From IMG/VR virus record IMGVR_UViG_3300037795_000338, positions 1 through 29,795 of that record: 29,795 bases of DNA; one strand, given 5' to 3'. The DNA is from a virus. Under the pieces are notes generated by a model. That model ran no database searches, had not been told where the DNA came from, and was given only the letters and a program-made list of their open reading frames with translations. Below, in pieces: positions 9,132 to 17,394 of this stretch. Numbering within the stretch: the first letter of the stretch is position 1; the number at the start of each line of letters is the position of its first letter. Position numbers and translations under genes: made by a program.

Positions 9132-9706
9132 TTTTCTCTAAGTATCAATTCGTAATAGTTTGTTTTTTCTTCGTGCTCATTTTTATATGTTGTCCATATC
9201 TGTGGAAAATCTTTTATACACTGTTCAATTCTTTCCTTCTTTGACTTGGTTTTGTCTGTGTAGTATTCATAATATATCCAACATTCCCAGTAATGATCTT
9301 GCTCATAAGCATTTACAGACACAACTATCTGCCATTTAAAGAAAACAAAAGATATTCCTGGTGCATATTCAAAACGTATGTTATCACTTCTCCATTTAGT
9401 TTTCCATCCAAGACCCCAAAAGTTAAACCCAAACTTTTTAGGTACTGCATATGAGCATCGCATTTTATCTGCAAATATTTCATCATAAGATTTTATCCTA
9501 TAAGTATATTCAGAGTTACGTTTATTAAACTCCTCAGTGCTTTTTATGCAATCCAAAGTAGCTTCATGAGCTCTTTCTGGTGTTGCCTTTACCCACTTAC
9601 GAGGGTAGAAGTGTGGAGTGCCTCTAGCAATTTTACCACAATACCAATTCAACTTGAACGACTTAAAAGGGGACCATAAGGCTTTTATAAATCTCAAGTC
9701 TCTCAT
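9098..9706 (-). CDS. Aromatic-rich phage protein, unknown function
   Basis: 202 residues, strikingly rich in Trp, Tyr and Phe (FGFNFWGLGWKTKWRSDN, WECWIYYEYY), suggesting a compact beta-rich domain. The N-terminus MRDLRFIKALWSPFKSF is basic. Similar aromatic proteins occur in other phages as hypotheticals. It overlaps the upstream gene by 4 bp and the downstream gene by 34 bp. Function unknown. Confidence 0.75.
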   Translation of the reverse strand: MRDLRFIKALWSPFKSFKLNWYCGKIARGTPHFYPRKWVKATPERAHEATLDCIKSTEEFNKRNSEYTYRIKSYDEIFADKMRCSYAVPKKFGFNFWGLGWKTKWRSDNIRFEYAPGISFVFFKWQIVVSVNAYEQDHYWECWIYYEYYTDKTKSKKERIEQCIKDFPQIWTTYKNEHEEKTNYYELILREKWIKKIKWLSI

Positions 9707-9984
9707 AAGTTCCTAAGCCAATGATTAAACGCAACTCCAAGGTCGTTTATCTGCTGATAGAATTCCATCAACTCCTTGTCATCCTCTCCAGCAATTTTTT
9801 TGTAAAGATTATCGCCATTTCGCTCGACCTCTTTGATAAAGTCATTGCCTAGCATTTTTATTCTCTTGTTATACACCTTTGGGTATATCTCCTTGATGTC
9901 CTCCATGTAGTCCATCATTACTGGCAAAATACCTACCAAGGCTGCCATCTTCTTCTCGTTGGTGATAGATTTCTTTTTCTCCAT
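9703..9984 (-). CDS. Small helical protein, unknown function
   Basis: 93 residues, highly charged, starting MEKKKSITNEKKMAALVG and ending in a helical EFYQQINDLGVAFNHWLRNL. It ends in a 4-bp ATGA overlap with the next gene. Its first 116 bp overlap the end of the gene at 9869-10258 in another frame. The in-frame ATG at M13 would reduce but not remove the overlap. This frame looks the more protein-like of the two in the shared region. Confidence 0.65.
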   Translation of the reverse strand: MEKKKSITNEKKMAALVGILPVMMDYMEDIKEIYPKVYNKRIKMLGNDFIKEVERNGDNLYKKIAGEDDKELMEFYQQINDLGVAFNHWLRNL

Positions 9985-10258
9985 AACTTAAATTTTCGTA
10001 ATTATATTCTATTGTATTTAACATCTCTTCCTCTGACAGGAAGTCGTCTATTTTCTTGTAACCAAACTCCCCCTTCGTATCGTGTGAAGGTCCTATTGCG
10101 TGAATTAAATTATCTATTAGAAAGTGCCATGATATGTTGTACTTACTTGGCAGGTTCTCTATTAGCTCGCCATTTATTATGTCTCTCCTAAGTTGGTGTC
10201 TAAGATCAATCAATCTCGATAAATCCTTCACCGTTGTAATACGTTGCCTTGATTCCAT
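9869..10258 (-). CDS. Phage protein, unknown function, with overlapping 3' end
   Basis: 129 residues. Residues 13-100 look like a soluble helical protein (LSRLIDLRHQLRRDIINGE, SWHFLIDNLIHAIGPSHD). The last roughly 38 residues, over the neighbouring 93-residue gene, are Gly/His-rich and may be a by-product of the other frame. The start is uncertain: ATG at 10258 overlaps the nuclease gene by 53 bp, while TTG at 10213 or GTG at 10231 would give a tighter junction. Confidence 0.6.
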   Translation of the reverse strand: MESRQRITTVKDLSRLIDLRHQLRRDIINGELIENLPSKYNISWHFLIDNLIHAIGPSHDTKGEFGYKKIDDFLSEEEMLNTIEYNYENLSYGEKEIYHQREEDGSLGRYFASNDGLHGGHQGDIPKGV

Positions 10259-10469
10259 GTGATTTTATTTCTTTTATTCTATAAACTTGAAGTGGCCTAG
10301 GTTTCTGTCCAGGTCTCTTTACCTCAACAAACAAAGCACTACAGTCCTTTGGTAATGCTAATAGGTCTGGTATACCGTTCTTGTTTGTCATAATTAACTT
10401 TATGACATAATACCCCTCACTCTCAAGTTGCTTGATTAGTTTTGATTGTATCTGCTGTTCTGTTGCCAA
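10206..10469 (-). CDS. VRR-NUC domain nuclease
   Basis: 87 residues covering a complete stand-alone VRR-NUC domain of the PD-(D/E)XK superfamily. E4 lies in the N-terminal helix, G32-I-P-D35 supplies the first metal-binding Asp, E49-V-K51 is the ExK core, and Q61 follows after PRPLQ. Phage members are thought to cut branched or replication-intermediate DNA and often sit beside helicases, as here (the SF2 helicase ends 340 bp upstream). It overlaps both neighbours (53 and 47 bp). Family assignment is confident; the exact substrate is inferred. Confidence 0.9.
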   Translation of the reverse strand: MATEQQIQSKLIKQLESEGYYVIKLIMTNKNGIPDLLALPKDCSALFVEVKRPGQKPRPLQVYRIKEIKSHGIKATYYNGEGFIEID

Positions 10470-10683
10470 ATGTTGTATAGTATTTCTTAAGATGTGGCGT
10501 TACCTTCTCGAGATCAGCAAACTTAACGAATTTTAAATTACTATCCAATACTTGAATTGAATTTATTATTATTTTTCCATCAACATATGCGTAATCACAC
10601 ACATTTAATACTAATTGTTCTGGTGCTTCTAGATCGAAAGTTTCTATCAACTTCACAATCATTGGATCATTTAACATCTTCAT
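10423..10683 (-). CDS. Small protein, unknown function
   Basis: 86 residues starting MKMLNDPMIVKLIETFDL, with an alternating strand-like middle (IINSIQVLDSNLKFVKFADL) and a charged tail. No family recognised. It overlaps the nuclease gene by 47 bp and the coiled-coil gene upstream by 17 bp, so it belongs to the same co-translated chain between helicase and nuclease. Confidence 0.65.
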   Translation of the reverse strand: MKMLNDPMIVKLIETFDLEAPEQLVLNVCDYAYVDGKIIINSIQVLDSNLKFVKFADLEKVTPHLKKYYTTFGNRTADTIKTNQAT

Positions 10684-10828
10684 AAAAATTTATTTTTAGT
10701 TGATTATGAGCCTCTAATATGAGAGCCTCTAGTTCTTGTTCTGCCTCAAGTTTAAATCTCTTTAACTTAATAATATCCAATTCGATATCCCTAATCAATT
10801 GAAGTTGATTTTTAATTTTTGTTTCCAT
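10667..10828 (-). CDS. Small coiled-coil protein of 53 residues
   Basis: ATG at 10828, TGA at 10667-10669. The product starts METKIKNQLQLIRDIELD and is a continuous heptad-like helix rich in Leu, Ile, Glu and Lys up to about residue 45, so a dimeric coiled coil is likely. It overlaps the helicase stop by 17 bp and the next start by 17 bp, filling an otherwise unexplained gap. Function unknown; perhaps an accessory of the helicase. Confidence 0.6.
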   Translation of the reverse strand: METKIKNQLQLIRDIELDIIKLKRFKLEAEQELEALILEAHNQLKINFYEDVK

Positions 10829-12059
10829 AGTCTTTCTTAAAAATATTAACTGTATATTTCTTTTTTGCTTTTACTGAATCATAAATTTTATCTTCTATTC
10901 CTCCATCAGAGAATATCCAGTATACCTTGTTAAACTTTCTTGTCATTGTAGTCATACGATCACGAGCTTGCCAGTATGATGTAGCACTGAAATCTATGTT
11001 ATAGAACACAACATAGTCAGCATTTTTTAAGGATATACCCTCACGTCCTGATACAATTTGTAAGGCAATAGCCTTATATTCCTCATCGTCAAATTTATGT
11101 AGCTCTGTAGTTAGATCGTCACCAAATACTTGCTTGAGTACGTTAAGCTCTTCTTTAAACTTGTAGAATATGCCAATTCTTTCAGTCGCAAATCTCGACT
11201 TGATAAACTCAGCCTTTGTGGTATCTAGTATCATGCTATTGCCACTTTCAAACTTTACAGTACCGCTCCATAGTTGGTGTAGCTTCTGCATCAGCTTGAC
11301 TGGTGTGTCTGCTAATATTACCTCATCTTTACCTTCGACAACTAAATCTCGCTCTAATTTTTTGATTATGTTTTTTGTCGTATCGCTCATCGCAATATGC
11401 AATATCTCTTCCTCTATCTCAGTAGAGAACCCAGCTTGCTTCTGTTGGAAGGTTATCATGTATTCATTAACGGCTGACATTATCTTATGCTCGATACCTT
11501 TGTCGTACTCGTTTATCATGATGCCATTTATACTTCTCTGATACTTATTTACATAGTCATCGGCCCACCTGTAGAAATTAACGTAGTGACTAAACGGACT
11601 ATATAAACTTACCCAGAACTGATGATAGATCTGACTGTATGACTCTGGTGTTGGTGTCCCAGATAAAAATATCATAGGCTTACTGCCAAACATCTGTTTA
11701 TATATCTTGGTGTGCATCCCTGGTTTAGGGAACGCCCCAAACCTATGATGCTCATCGTGTATTATCAAGTCATAATCTACGCTAATTTTATGCATAGACT
11801 CGTCATTTATTACGGTGAGATCAAAGTGTTCCGAAAATCCAAAGTCTTTATAGTCGTTCTCTATAGACTTTATAGCTTTCTTTTTTGTCAGAAACAAAAC
11901 CCTTTTAGATCCATACAGCCTAGCTATTTCAAGGGATGTTGCTGTCTTGCCAGTCCTAACCTCCATTGCAAGGTAAACGATATTTTTACGAAAAAGTATT
12001 TCATTCGCTTTCCGTGATATTTCTAATTGATAGTCTCTTAAGTTCATTGTAGATTTCAT
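10812..12059 (-). CDS. SF2 (DEAD/SNF2-like) DNA helicase
   Basis: 415 residues with the SF2 helicase motifs in order: the RDYQ entry at 8-11, motif I V34-R-T-G-K-T39 (a short Walker A), motif II D102-E-H-H105, motif III S133-G-T-P136, and C-terminal motif VI Q364-A-R-D-R368 preceded by GREGISLKNADYVVF (motif V region). The length suits a compact phage helicase of the UvsW/SNF2-like sort. It probably remodels replication forks or recombination intermediates, working near the primase-helicase and VRR-NUC nuclease. An in-frame ATG at M5 (12047) may be the true start, since RDYQ normally follows within a few residues. Confidence 0.9.
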   Translation of the reverse strand: MKSTMNLRDYQLEISRKANEILFRKNIVYLAMEVRTGKTATSLEIARLYGSKRVLFLTKKKAIKSIENDYKDFGFSEHFDLTVINDESMHKISVDYDLIIHDEHHRFGAFPKPGMHTKIYKQMFGSKPMIFLSGTPTPESYSQIYHQFWVSLYSPFSHYVNFYRWADDYVNKYQRSINGIMINEYDKGIEHKIMSAVNEYMITFQQKQAGFSTEIEEEILHIAMSDTTKNIIKKLERDLVVEGKDEVILADTPVKLMQKLHQLWSGTVKFESGNSMILDTTKAEFIKSRFATERIGIFYKFKEELNVLKQVFGDDLTTELHKFDDEEYKAIALQIVSGREGISLKNADYVVFYNIDFSATSYWQARDRMTTMTRKFNKVYWIFSDGGIEDKIYDSVKAKKKYTVNIFKKDYGNKN

Positions 12060-12276
12060 TTAATTCATTTTGATTTTTAGAACGTGACAGCTCCTTTAAA
12101 GAATAGTAAGGCCGATAGTCTAAAAATTCCCTACTGCCACACAAGAAGTCATGCGTCATTGTATAGTCGCTGTGCATCTCTTTTAATTCAGCATGTCTCC
12201 TTGTGCTGTTAGCGGTAACGCTCAATAGCTTGTCTATAACACCTATTTTTTCTTTAAGTTTAGCTATTGCGTTCAT
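12001..12276 (-). CDS. Helical protein, unknown function
   Basis: 91 residues, helical, starting MNAIAKLKEKIGVIDKLLSV and ending NELKRLSIRNITESE. No motif or family recognised. The ATG follows the primase-helicase stop after three bases. The 3' end overlaps the helicase start by 59 bp (47 bp if the helicase starts at its M5). Probably part of the replication module by position only. Confidence 0.65.
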   Translation of the reverse strand: MNAIAKLKEKIGVIDKLLSVTANSTRRHAELKEMHSDYTMTHDFLCGSREFLDYRPYYSLKELSRSKNQNELNEIYNELKRLSIRNITESE

Positions 12277-12279
12277 AAT

Positions 12280-14622
12280 TTAGAAATTTAACCTACTCTG
12301 CTCATTTTGCTTAATCTTAAATTCTACATTCTTACCATTTGCTCCACGAGTAATCTCTGGCTTCATTCCGTACTGATAATCACCAAACGAATCTAACCAT
12401 CGGTAGAACTTTATCTGTGATATCTTGTGACTACCATAATTACCAAAGTCTGGATACTCTGAAACAAAAGTATTATATAGACTATTACCAAGTGTTGGCA
12501 TATTTGCTTTTGTGTCCATGTTATCCTTAGATGTACACCATTCCCAAAAGTCAGCACTTGTTTCTGCAATAAATTTACGAGTTTTTAAGTTCTTGAATTC
12601 ACTCTGCATTAGCCCCTTGTTTAAGTATAACTGTAGGTTGTATATCATGTAGTTATCAAACTTAATCCACTCATTGTCAGACCAATCCGCAAATAGCATA
12701 TGCCCGAATTCACTCTCTGGTGTATAGTTTTTTGAGTAGTGTTGTTTGAATTCAAGGTCCCACTTACGCCTTTCAAAAGAATTACCTGCACCCCTTATGG
12801 CATAATTTGTTGTTATAACTATCTTTGGTGAGTCTTCAAATTCAATCTTTATCTCGTCCTTGTTTTTCTTTTCAAGTGTTATACCCTCAGTGATAACTGA
12901 GAATAATCTCTCAAAGTCAAAGTGACGAGCCACGTCATCAAACACCAAGACCTGTGTGTCTACCTGTACACGTTGGTAAGGGAATGACTTTTGGAAGCTG
13001 AAGCCTTTTCCATCAATTATTACCATCTTCTTCATGTGACTTATAGACTTAACAAAAATACCCTTACCAGTACCACCCTCTGGGTTGTCACTGATTACCT
13101 CATCGTTAAGTATTATCGCTGGTGCATAACTTTGTGGCTTATGGGAGTGCATTAAATATCCGATGGTAGACTCAACAGAACGCTGTCTGTCTGGAGTATC
13201 GCCAGCAATATTATTTATGAACTTCTTGTACTCACAATCCTCATATTTTGATAACGTAAAGATACGTTGGATCTTTTGCTTTTCCCATACATAACCAGAT
13301 AAGTCCTTGTAGTCTATCATCTCAATATGTGACCTTGATACACGTACAGCACAGTTTAAATAATACAAGTATGCCGTATCTGCTGTATCTTTTATGAAGT
13401 CAGCGTCTATCTTTGAAACGTAATTTAGAAATGTCTCTTGAAAGAACTTCGTGTTTATAGCAAAGAAATTGTAAACCGACATGTCTTCACGCTCGTGTAG
13501 ATATTTTAAAACAAAGTCTTTTATTACGTCCTCGTTTACATCACTGATGGTATTGTTTACAACTCTCACAAAAACAAAATTTATAGAAGTTGGAGGGTAA
13601 TACTTGTAGAATCCACTTCCTTCTAAAAAATTCCTAAACAAATGAGGGACTAAATCAATCTTGCCCTTGCTACTCTTTGTCCAGAAGTCCTCGTCTGTGG
13701 ATGGGACCTCCTCTATGTTATACTTTTTTGCCACTTGATCGATTGGAACACCCATCTTTATATCGTTCCTTATAGAGGTCTCCTTATCTTTGTCTTCAAA
13801 GTACTTAGTGTTGAAAAGGTTAGTGTTCTTGTATGCACTATAAATAATGGTAGGTATTTCGCTTGACATAGAGCCATCCGAATCGTGATTATTAAGCACA
13901 GAAAATGCATCCTCCTTGGTTATACCATACTCGTTCAGTGCCGATGCCAATATAAACAAGTTGTTGTTGCGTTGGCCAGCGACCATGCCGTGGTTCTTTG
14001 TCCACCATAGATTAAGTCTACGAACTATCTCTTGATGGTCCTCAACAACAAACATAATAGGCTTACTTTCTACTGGCCTATCAACGTCAACCTCCATCTG
14101 AGTCCATGTTGTTGATAACTCGTTTACGTATATCTCTGGGTCATATGACTCATAACAGACCCTAGATATGTTTCTTGATGTTGTGTCAAATTGTGAGATG
14201 TTGTAATGAGTCTTTAGTGCGTTGAAGTATTTCTTGTGATGCATAGGGTCTTTTGGTATCCTTACGAGAACCTTTAGCCCATCACCAGATGGTGATAAGA
14301 AACACGAATAGGTGTATTCATCTTTCTCTATATTCTTACGAAATTCGGATAGATGTGCATCATTATCAAAACCATCGAAGTCTATACATATGAGTCCACT
14401 GTGGTTTATGCAAGCCGTATCTGCACGTTTGGAGAACTGACCAGAGAAACATATTGCTGGAAGAAATTTCTTCTTATCGTTTCTTTTATTCTTGTCTGTC
14501 TCTGATCGAACGTCCGTTACCAAATGCATAGACTTGCCGTCTCTTATCCTTGATATAGCTACCGTAACGTCTACGTGATAGGGTGATAATGTGTCGTTGA
14601 TTGATTTAAAGTATGTTATCAT
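12280..14622 (-). CDS. Primase-helicase (BT4734/VirE-N domain plus SF3-like ATPase)
   Basis: 780 residues in two parts. Residues 1-170 match the BT4734/VirE N-terminal primase-like domain: D81 and D83 in CIDFDGF, the SPSGDGLK loop at 110-117, and TTSRNISRVCYESYDPEIY. Residues about 480-670 are a D5/SF3-like ATPase: Walker A E515-G-G-T-G-K-G521, Walker B VFDD with D562/D563, sensor I asparagine in VITTN606, and arginine candidates at R618/R619. A mixed linker (175-470) lies between. It should prime and unwind DNA at the phage fork. It overlaps the DnaA-IV-like gene upstream by 17 bp. The architecture is typical of Bacteroidota phages and mobile elements. Confidence 0.9.
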   Translation of the reverse strand: MITYFKSINDTLSPYHVDVTVAISRIRDGKSMHLVTDVRSETDKNKRNDKKKFLPAICFSGQFSKRADTACINHSGLICIDFDGFDNDAHLSEFRKNIEKDEYTYSCFLSPSGDGLKVLVRIPKDPMHHKKYFNALKTHYNISQFDTTSRNISRVCYESYDPEIYVNELSTTWTQMEVDVDRPVESKPIMFVVEDHQEIVRRLNLWWTKNHGMVAGQRNNNLFILASALNEYGITKEDAFSVLNNHDSDGSMSSEIPTIIYSAYKNTNLFNTKYFEDKDKETSIRNDIKMGVPIDQVAKKYNIEEVPSTDEDFWTKSSKGKIDLVPHLFRNFLEGSGFYKYYPPTSINFVFVRVVNNTISDVNEDVIKDFVLKYLHEREDMSVYNFFAINTKFFQETFLNYVSKIDADFIKDTADTAYLYYLNCAVRVSRSHIEMIDYKDLSGYVWEKQKIQRIFTLSKYEDCEYKKFINNIAGDTPDRQRSVESTIGYLMHSHKPQSYAPAIILNDEVISDNPEGGTGKGIFVKSISHMKKMVIIDGKGFSFQKSFPYQRVQVDTQVLVFDDVARHFDFERLFSVITEGITLEKKNKDEIKIEFEDSPKIVITTNYAIRGAGNSFERRKWDLEFKQHYSKNYTPESEFGHMLFADWSDNEWIKFDNYMIYNLQLYLNKGLMQSEFKNLKTRKFIAETSADFWEWCTSKDNMDTKANMPTLGNSLYNTFVSEYPDFGNYGSHKISQIKFYRWLDSFGDYQYGMKPEITRGANGKNVEFKIKQNEQSRLNF

Positions 14623-14860
14623 ATTCCTTTATGTCGTTTAAAAGTAATTGGTCATTAACTGATAGTAGGTACTCGTACTTGTTTATCCAATAGTGGACCG
14701 CACTATGGTCCCGATTGAATAAATGACCTATCTCTTTTAATGTAAGACCTGCCTTTCTCAACTGAACATAAAGGTGTGCCCTCTTGTGAACGAGATGCTG
14801 TTTTCTTGATGGAGAGTTTAAACTGTCTCTATCAATTATCGATTGGATTATTGTTTTCAT
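14606..14860 (-). CDS. DnaA domain IV-like helix-turn-helix protein
   Basis: 84 residues. TLKEIGHLFNRDHSAVHYW at about 40-58 closely resembles the DnaA C-terminal signature (RDHTTV), the helix-turn-helix that reads DnaA boxes. No AAA+ domain is present, so this is a stand-alone DNA-binding module. Directly upstream of the primase-helicase (17-bp overlap), it may be an origin-binding or loading factor, and the iteron-like array at 20521-20791 is an obvious candidate target. It has a 4-bp overlap with the ABC-GNAT gene. The fold is likely; the target is inferred. Confidence 0.8.
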   Translation of the reverse strand: MKTIIQSIIDRDSLNSPSRKQHLVHKRAHLYVQLRKAGLTLKEIGHLFNRDHSAVHYWINKYEYLLSVNDQLLLNDIKEYDNIL

Positions 14861-15981
14861 TTTCTCATTTCTTTTATTGGTAATAATAATTCTTCATAAC
14901 CGCTTATGCTTTCTCCTATGTATTCGTGGCAGTAAGAAGCTCTTTCTAATCTGTTAGATGCTTTTTTATCAGTATCTTCTTTTATAGTTCTTTTTTTACC
15001 ATTATTTACTGTTGGTCTCCATTTATTACTTTTGTTAAAGTACACACCTAACGCTGGGTTTACTGTTTTTATAAAACAAAGACCTCCTTCATTTCTTATA
15101 ATACCTCCTGCAAATTCAGATAACTTAACGCCCAATCCCATTCCTTGAAAATCTGGCATGACAACTATTCTACTTATAGCAAAACCATTAGGGCAACCTT
15201 TCCTTGGTTGATTTATTATAGCAATAATTGCAATAGGTTTGTTTTGCCATTCAAATAATAAAAACTTACAACTTTTATTTACTTCTTCTGTTAGATAATG
15301 ATGTTTTTTGAAGAGGTTCCAAGTTTCAGATTCGACTCTACTAATTTGTAGTTCGATTTTTGGTCTGCCGTGCCTTCGATAGTCGCACCTTTCGAGTACG
15401 CCTCCTTTTTGCGGTGAACAAGTCCAATCTGGTATTAACCATTCTAAAATATCATAATGACAAGATGCTAAAATAATCCTCTTGTTTTCTCTACGAATGT
15501 ATTTTTGTAATGCAAAACTCATAGCTTTAGCAACATCTCTATCAATAACAGATGTATATTCATCTATTAGTATTACTTCACCATCCTTAGCAGATGCAAC
15601 CAAGTAAGCTAATGTTGCCCTGTATTGTTCGCCATTGCTTAATGCATTAAATGGTCTTAACCAAGTTGGTACTGATGATAAACCCATTGAAGTTAAAACT
15701 AATGTAGCTTCTTTTGGCTCTAGCCAATTAAAGTTGCTTATTAATGGTTTATTGTAATCAAATTTAGGTTGTTTTAACTCACCACATTTTTTCAAAATTG
15801 TAGTCTTTCCACTACCACTACTACCGAGTATAACACCTATATTCCAATCAAAAGTTTTTGCTTCTCCTAAACTCATAGGAATAGATACAGATGTTTCTTC
15901 TCTGTTCTGAATATCAAATGATTCATATACATAGTCTGTATATTTATCATTAATTATTTTTGATTTAAGTTCTATTTTCAT
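14857..15981 (-). CDS. ABC-type ATPase fused to a GNAT acyltransferase
   Basis: 374 residues. Residues 1-195 are an ABC ATPase without membrane segments: Walker A G53-SSGSGKTT61, signature LSNGEQ at 114-119, Walker B VILIDE at 136-141, H-loop H175. Residues about 205-330 are a GNAT fold with the acetyl-CoA motif R271-IVVMPDFQGMGLG284 and HHYL at 227-230. Such fusions occur in phages and mobile elements. One possibility is modification of a nucleic acid, as phage Mu Mom is also GNAT-fold, with the ATPase scanning DNA; this is not shown. The gene looks visibly more AT-rich than its neighbours, suggesting later acquisition. It overlaps the gene upstream by 17 bp. Confidence 0.88.
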   Translation of the reverse strand: MKIELKSKIINDKYTDYVYESFDIQNREETSVSIPMSLGEAKTFDWNIGVILGSSGSGKTTILKKCGELKQPKFDYNKPLISNFNWLEPKEATLVLTSMGLSSVPTWLRPFNALSNGEQYRATLAYLVASAKDGEVILIDEYTSVIDRDVAKAMSFALQKYIRRENKRIILASCHYDILEWLIPDWTCSPQKGGVLERCDYRRHGRPKIELQISRVESETWNLFKKHHYLTEEVNKSCKFLLFEWQNKPIAIIAIINQPRKGCPNGFAISRIVVMPDFQGMGLGVKLSEFAGGIIRNEGGLCFIKTVNPALGVYFNKSNKWRPTVNNGKKRTIKEDTDKKASNRLERASYCHEYIGESISGYEELLLPIKEMRK

Positions 15982-16342
15982 GTCTGTATTTAATTTCTTT
16001 TTTTAATAATTCTAGGTGCCATTCTGCACCACCATATTCAAGTATCGCACTGATGTGGTCGTCTGTTAGATGTGCAACTGGTATCCATATCAAAGGTTGC
16101 TTGCCATCTATTCCTCGACTGCCTCTTGTTGCGAACTGCCGAACAATCTCAAAGTCATCATCGTCATTTATTACATATGAGTGTAACTTAGTCATGTCTT
16201 TTGCACCGTACCTTTGATAGTATGAACCGCCATCTACGAATGCTTCGTTTGGACATCCACACTTCTTAAAGTCATGGACGTGTCGGCTTACTAGTGTTTC
16301 CAAACACTGTAAACACGTTGCTGAGTTATATACAATCGCCAT
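15965..16342 (-). CDS. Putative zinc-binding phage protein
   Basis: 125 residues. C10-x2-C13 and C28-x-C30, with H21 and H23 between, could bind zinc. The second half has GSRGIDGKQPLIWIPVAHL and DDHISAILEYGG, a pattern I recognise from uncharacterised phage proteins. No catalytic assignment is possible. It overlaps the neighbouring genes by 17 bp each. Confidence 0.75.
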   Translation of the reverse strand: MAIVYNSATCLQCLETLVSRHVHDFKKCGCPNEAFVDGGSYYQRYGAKDMTKLHSYVINDDDDFEIVRQFATRGSRGIDGKQPLIWIPVAHLTDDHISAILEYGGAEWHLELLKKEIKYRHENRT

Positions 16343-16514
16343 TTTCTAGTTCTTCTTTTATGTCTAAATAATAATCTATATACAATAAGCTACACACACT
16401 GGACATAAGATCGACCGATTCAATGGCCGACCGTCTGGCATATTCTGGACTCATGTCGTGACTTATATTTAAAAATCTTTCGTATATCTTTTTTGCTTCT
16501 TCTTTTGCTGTCAT
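16326..16514 (-). CDS. Small phage protein, unknown function
   Basis: 62 residues from the chosen start, MTAKEEAKKIYERFLNISHD, followed by ARRSAIESVDLM. Helical, of a type common in phage early regions. An in-frame ATG exists at 16538, but ATG 16514 lies one base after the upstream TAA (16516-16518), fits the tight packing and gives the familiar N-terminus, so it is preferred. Function unknown. Confidence 0.75.
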   Translation of the reverse strand: MTAKEEAKKIYERFLNISHDMSPEYARRSAIESVDLMSSVCSLLYIDYYLDIKEELENGDCI

Positions 16515-16515
16515 G

Positions 16516-16704
16516 TTAGTTATTTTTAAAGGTCTCATTGTAATATTGTTTTGCTGTCATCATTGATATGTGGCTTGTTTCATAAGCATCTATCACCTGC
16601 TCTTCAAACATTTTGTTGGCTTGGTTAAACTCACTATACAAAGTCAAATCAAGACCATGATTCTTTTTTAGATTATCTACCAACCATTCTAATGCTGTTT
16701 TCAT
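16516..16704 (-). CDS. Small phage protein, unknown function
   Basis: 62 residues: MKTALEWLVDNLKKNHGL, then KMFEEQVIDAYETSH and QYYNETFKNN. The ALEWLVDNL start and YYNETF end recur in small proteins of Bacteroidota phages, and the gene upstream has a related opening (SAVEYLAEKL), suggesting paralogues. The start overlaps the upstream stop by 4 bp. Confidence 0.78.
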   Translation of the reverse strand: MKTALEWLVDNLKKNHGLDLTLYSEFNQANKMFEEQVIDAYETSHISMMTAKQYYNETFKNN

Positions 16705-16862
16705 TGTTCTGATTTTAAGTTAATTTGTTCTATTTGCTTTGCACGTTGTACTAAGTATTGAAAGTGTTCAACGCTTATATCTATAATTACATAACCATCC
16801 CTATCGTAGGTTTGATTCTCTAGTAATTTTTCTGCTAAGTATTCTACTGCTGAATTATCCAT
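16701..16862 (-). CDS. Small phage protein, probable paralogue of the next gene
   Basis: 53 residues from ATG 16862: MDNSAVEYLAEKLLENQ, then VIIDISVEHFQYLVQRAKQIEQ. The open frame reaches 16916, but the extra 18 residues are Asn-rich and coincide with the 33-codon membrane gene in another frame, so the later start is preferred. It resembles the 62-residue protein downstream at its N-terminus. Function unknown. Confidence 0.7.
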   Translation of the reverse strand: MDNSAVEYLAEKLLENQTYDRDGYVIIDISVEHFQYLVQRAKQIEQINLKSEQ

Positions 16863-16945
16863 GATGCTACATTTAAAATTAAAGCTATTGTATATATTAT
16901 TATTGTTATTATGCACACTCTTAGTGCGATATCGTGAAACTTCAT
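16844..16945 (-). CDS. 33-residue single-span membrane protein
   Basis: ATG 16945 overlaps the stop of the gene at 16942 as ATGA, and TAG lies at 16844-16846, overlapping the next start by 19 bp. The product begins MKFHDIALRVCIITIIIYT and is hydrophobic for about 22 residues after the basic R9, consistent with one transmembrane helix. Too short for family assignment. Coupling and hydrophobicity support it; holin-like, regulatory or superinfection roles are all possible. Confidence 0.55.
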   Translation of the reverse strand: MKFHDIALRVCIITIIIYTIALILNVASWIIQQ

Positions 16946-17283
16946 AGTATGCTTTTTATTTTCTCAAGATATAACGCCAGATCCATAGCCTCTTGTTTGG
17001 CATTCTCTACCAATTCCTTTATAGTTAAGTCATTACGATCTGTAGCCATCCCAACGGCAGATCGATCTCTCAACTGATTGACCAACGACTCGACAATGCT
17101 ATCTGACTTTATAAATTCAGAGTTGTTGTACCATCTGGTTGTCTGTTGTCCAAGCTGATTTATACCTGTTAGCCAACATCCGTGGTCTTTAGCTTCCTCA
17201 ACGCTAACCACCTCATACTTGTCAAAGTATCGTTTATCATCAGATAAACTGATGATGTAGACTTTTTCTCCTTGTTTATACAT
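16942..17283 (-). CDS. Phage protein, unknown function
   Basis: 113 residues from ATG 17283: MYKQGEKVYIISLSDDKRYFDKYEVV and so on, with a small beta-barrel-like first half and a helical C-terminus ending NAKQEAMDLALYLEKIKSIL. The frame extends to 17322, but those residues fall in the terminator at 17297-17332, so ATG 17283 is the likely start. This gene follows the terminator and may need its own promoter or read-through. Confidence 0.75.
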   Translation of the reverse strand: MYKQGEKVYIISLSDDKRYFDKYEVVSVEEAKDHGCWLTGINQLGQQTTRWYNNSEFIKSDSIVESLVNQLRDRSAVGMATDRNDLTIKELVENAKQEAMDLALYLEKIKSIL

Positions 17284-17296
17284 GTTTTTTGATTTT

Positions 17297-17332
17297 AAAA
17301 AAAAAAGACAGACTGACCACAATCATCTGTCT
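17297..17332 (-). terminator. Strong rho-independent terminator, leftward
   Basis: On the minus strand AGACAGA-TGA pairs with TCA-(G)-TCTGTCT around loop TTGTGG, followed by a run of T at 17305-17297. It lies about 100 bp after the DUF3127 gene's stop and just before the next start, splitting the leftward block into two transcription units or allowing attenuation. Confidence 0.8.
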
Positions 17333-17394
17333 AGAGTTTTTACCTAAGTGGAGGCTAACCACAGAACCCTAACTGTAACCATAAAAAAATGTCT

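Noticed and set aside
17230-17260. CTGATGA on both strands (possible hammerhead)
   Set aside because: No GAAA or flanking stems; it lies in the coding region of gene 16942-17283.
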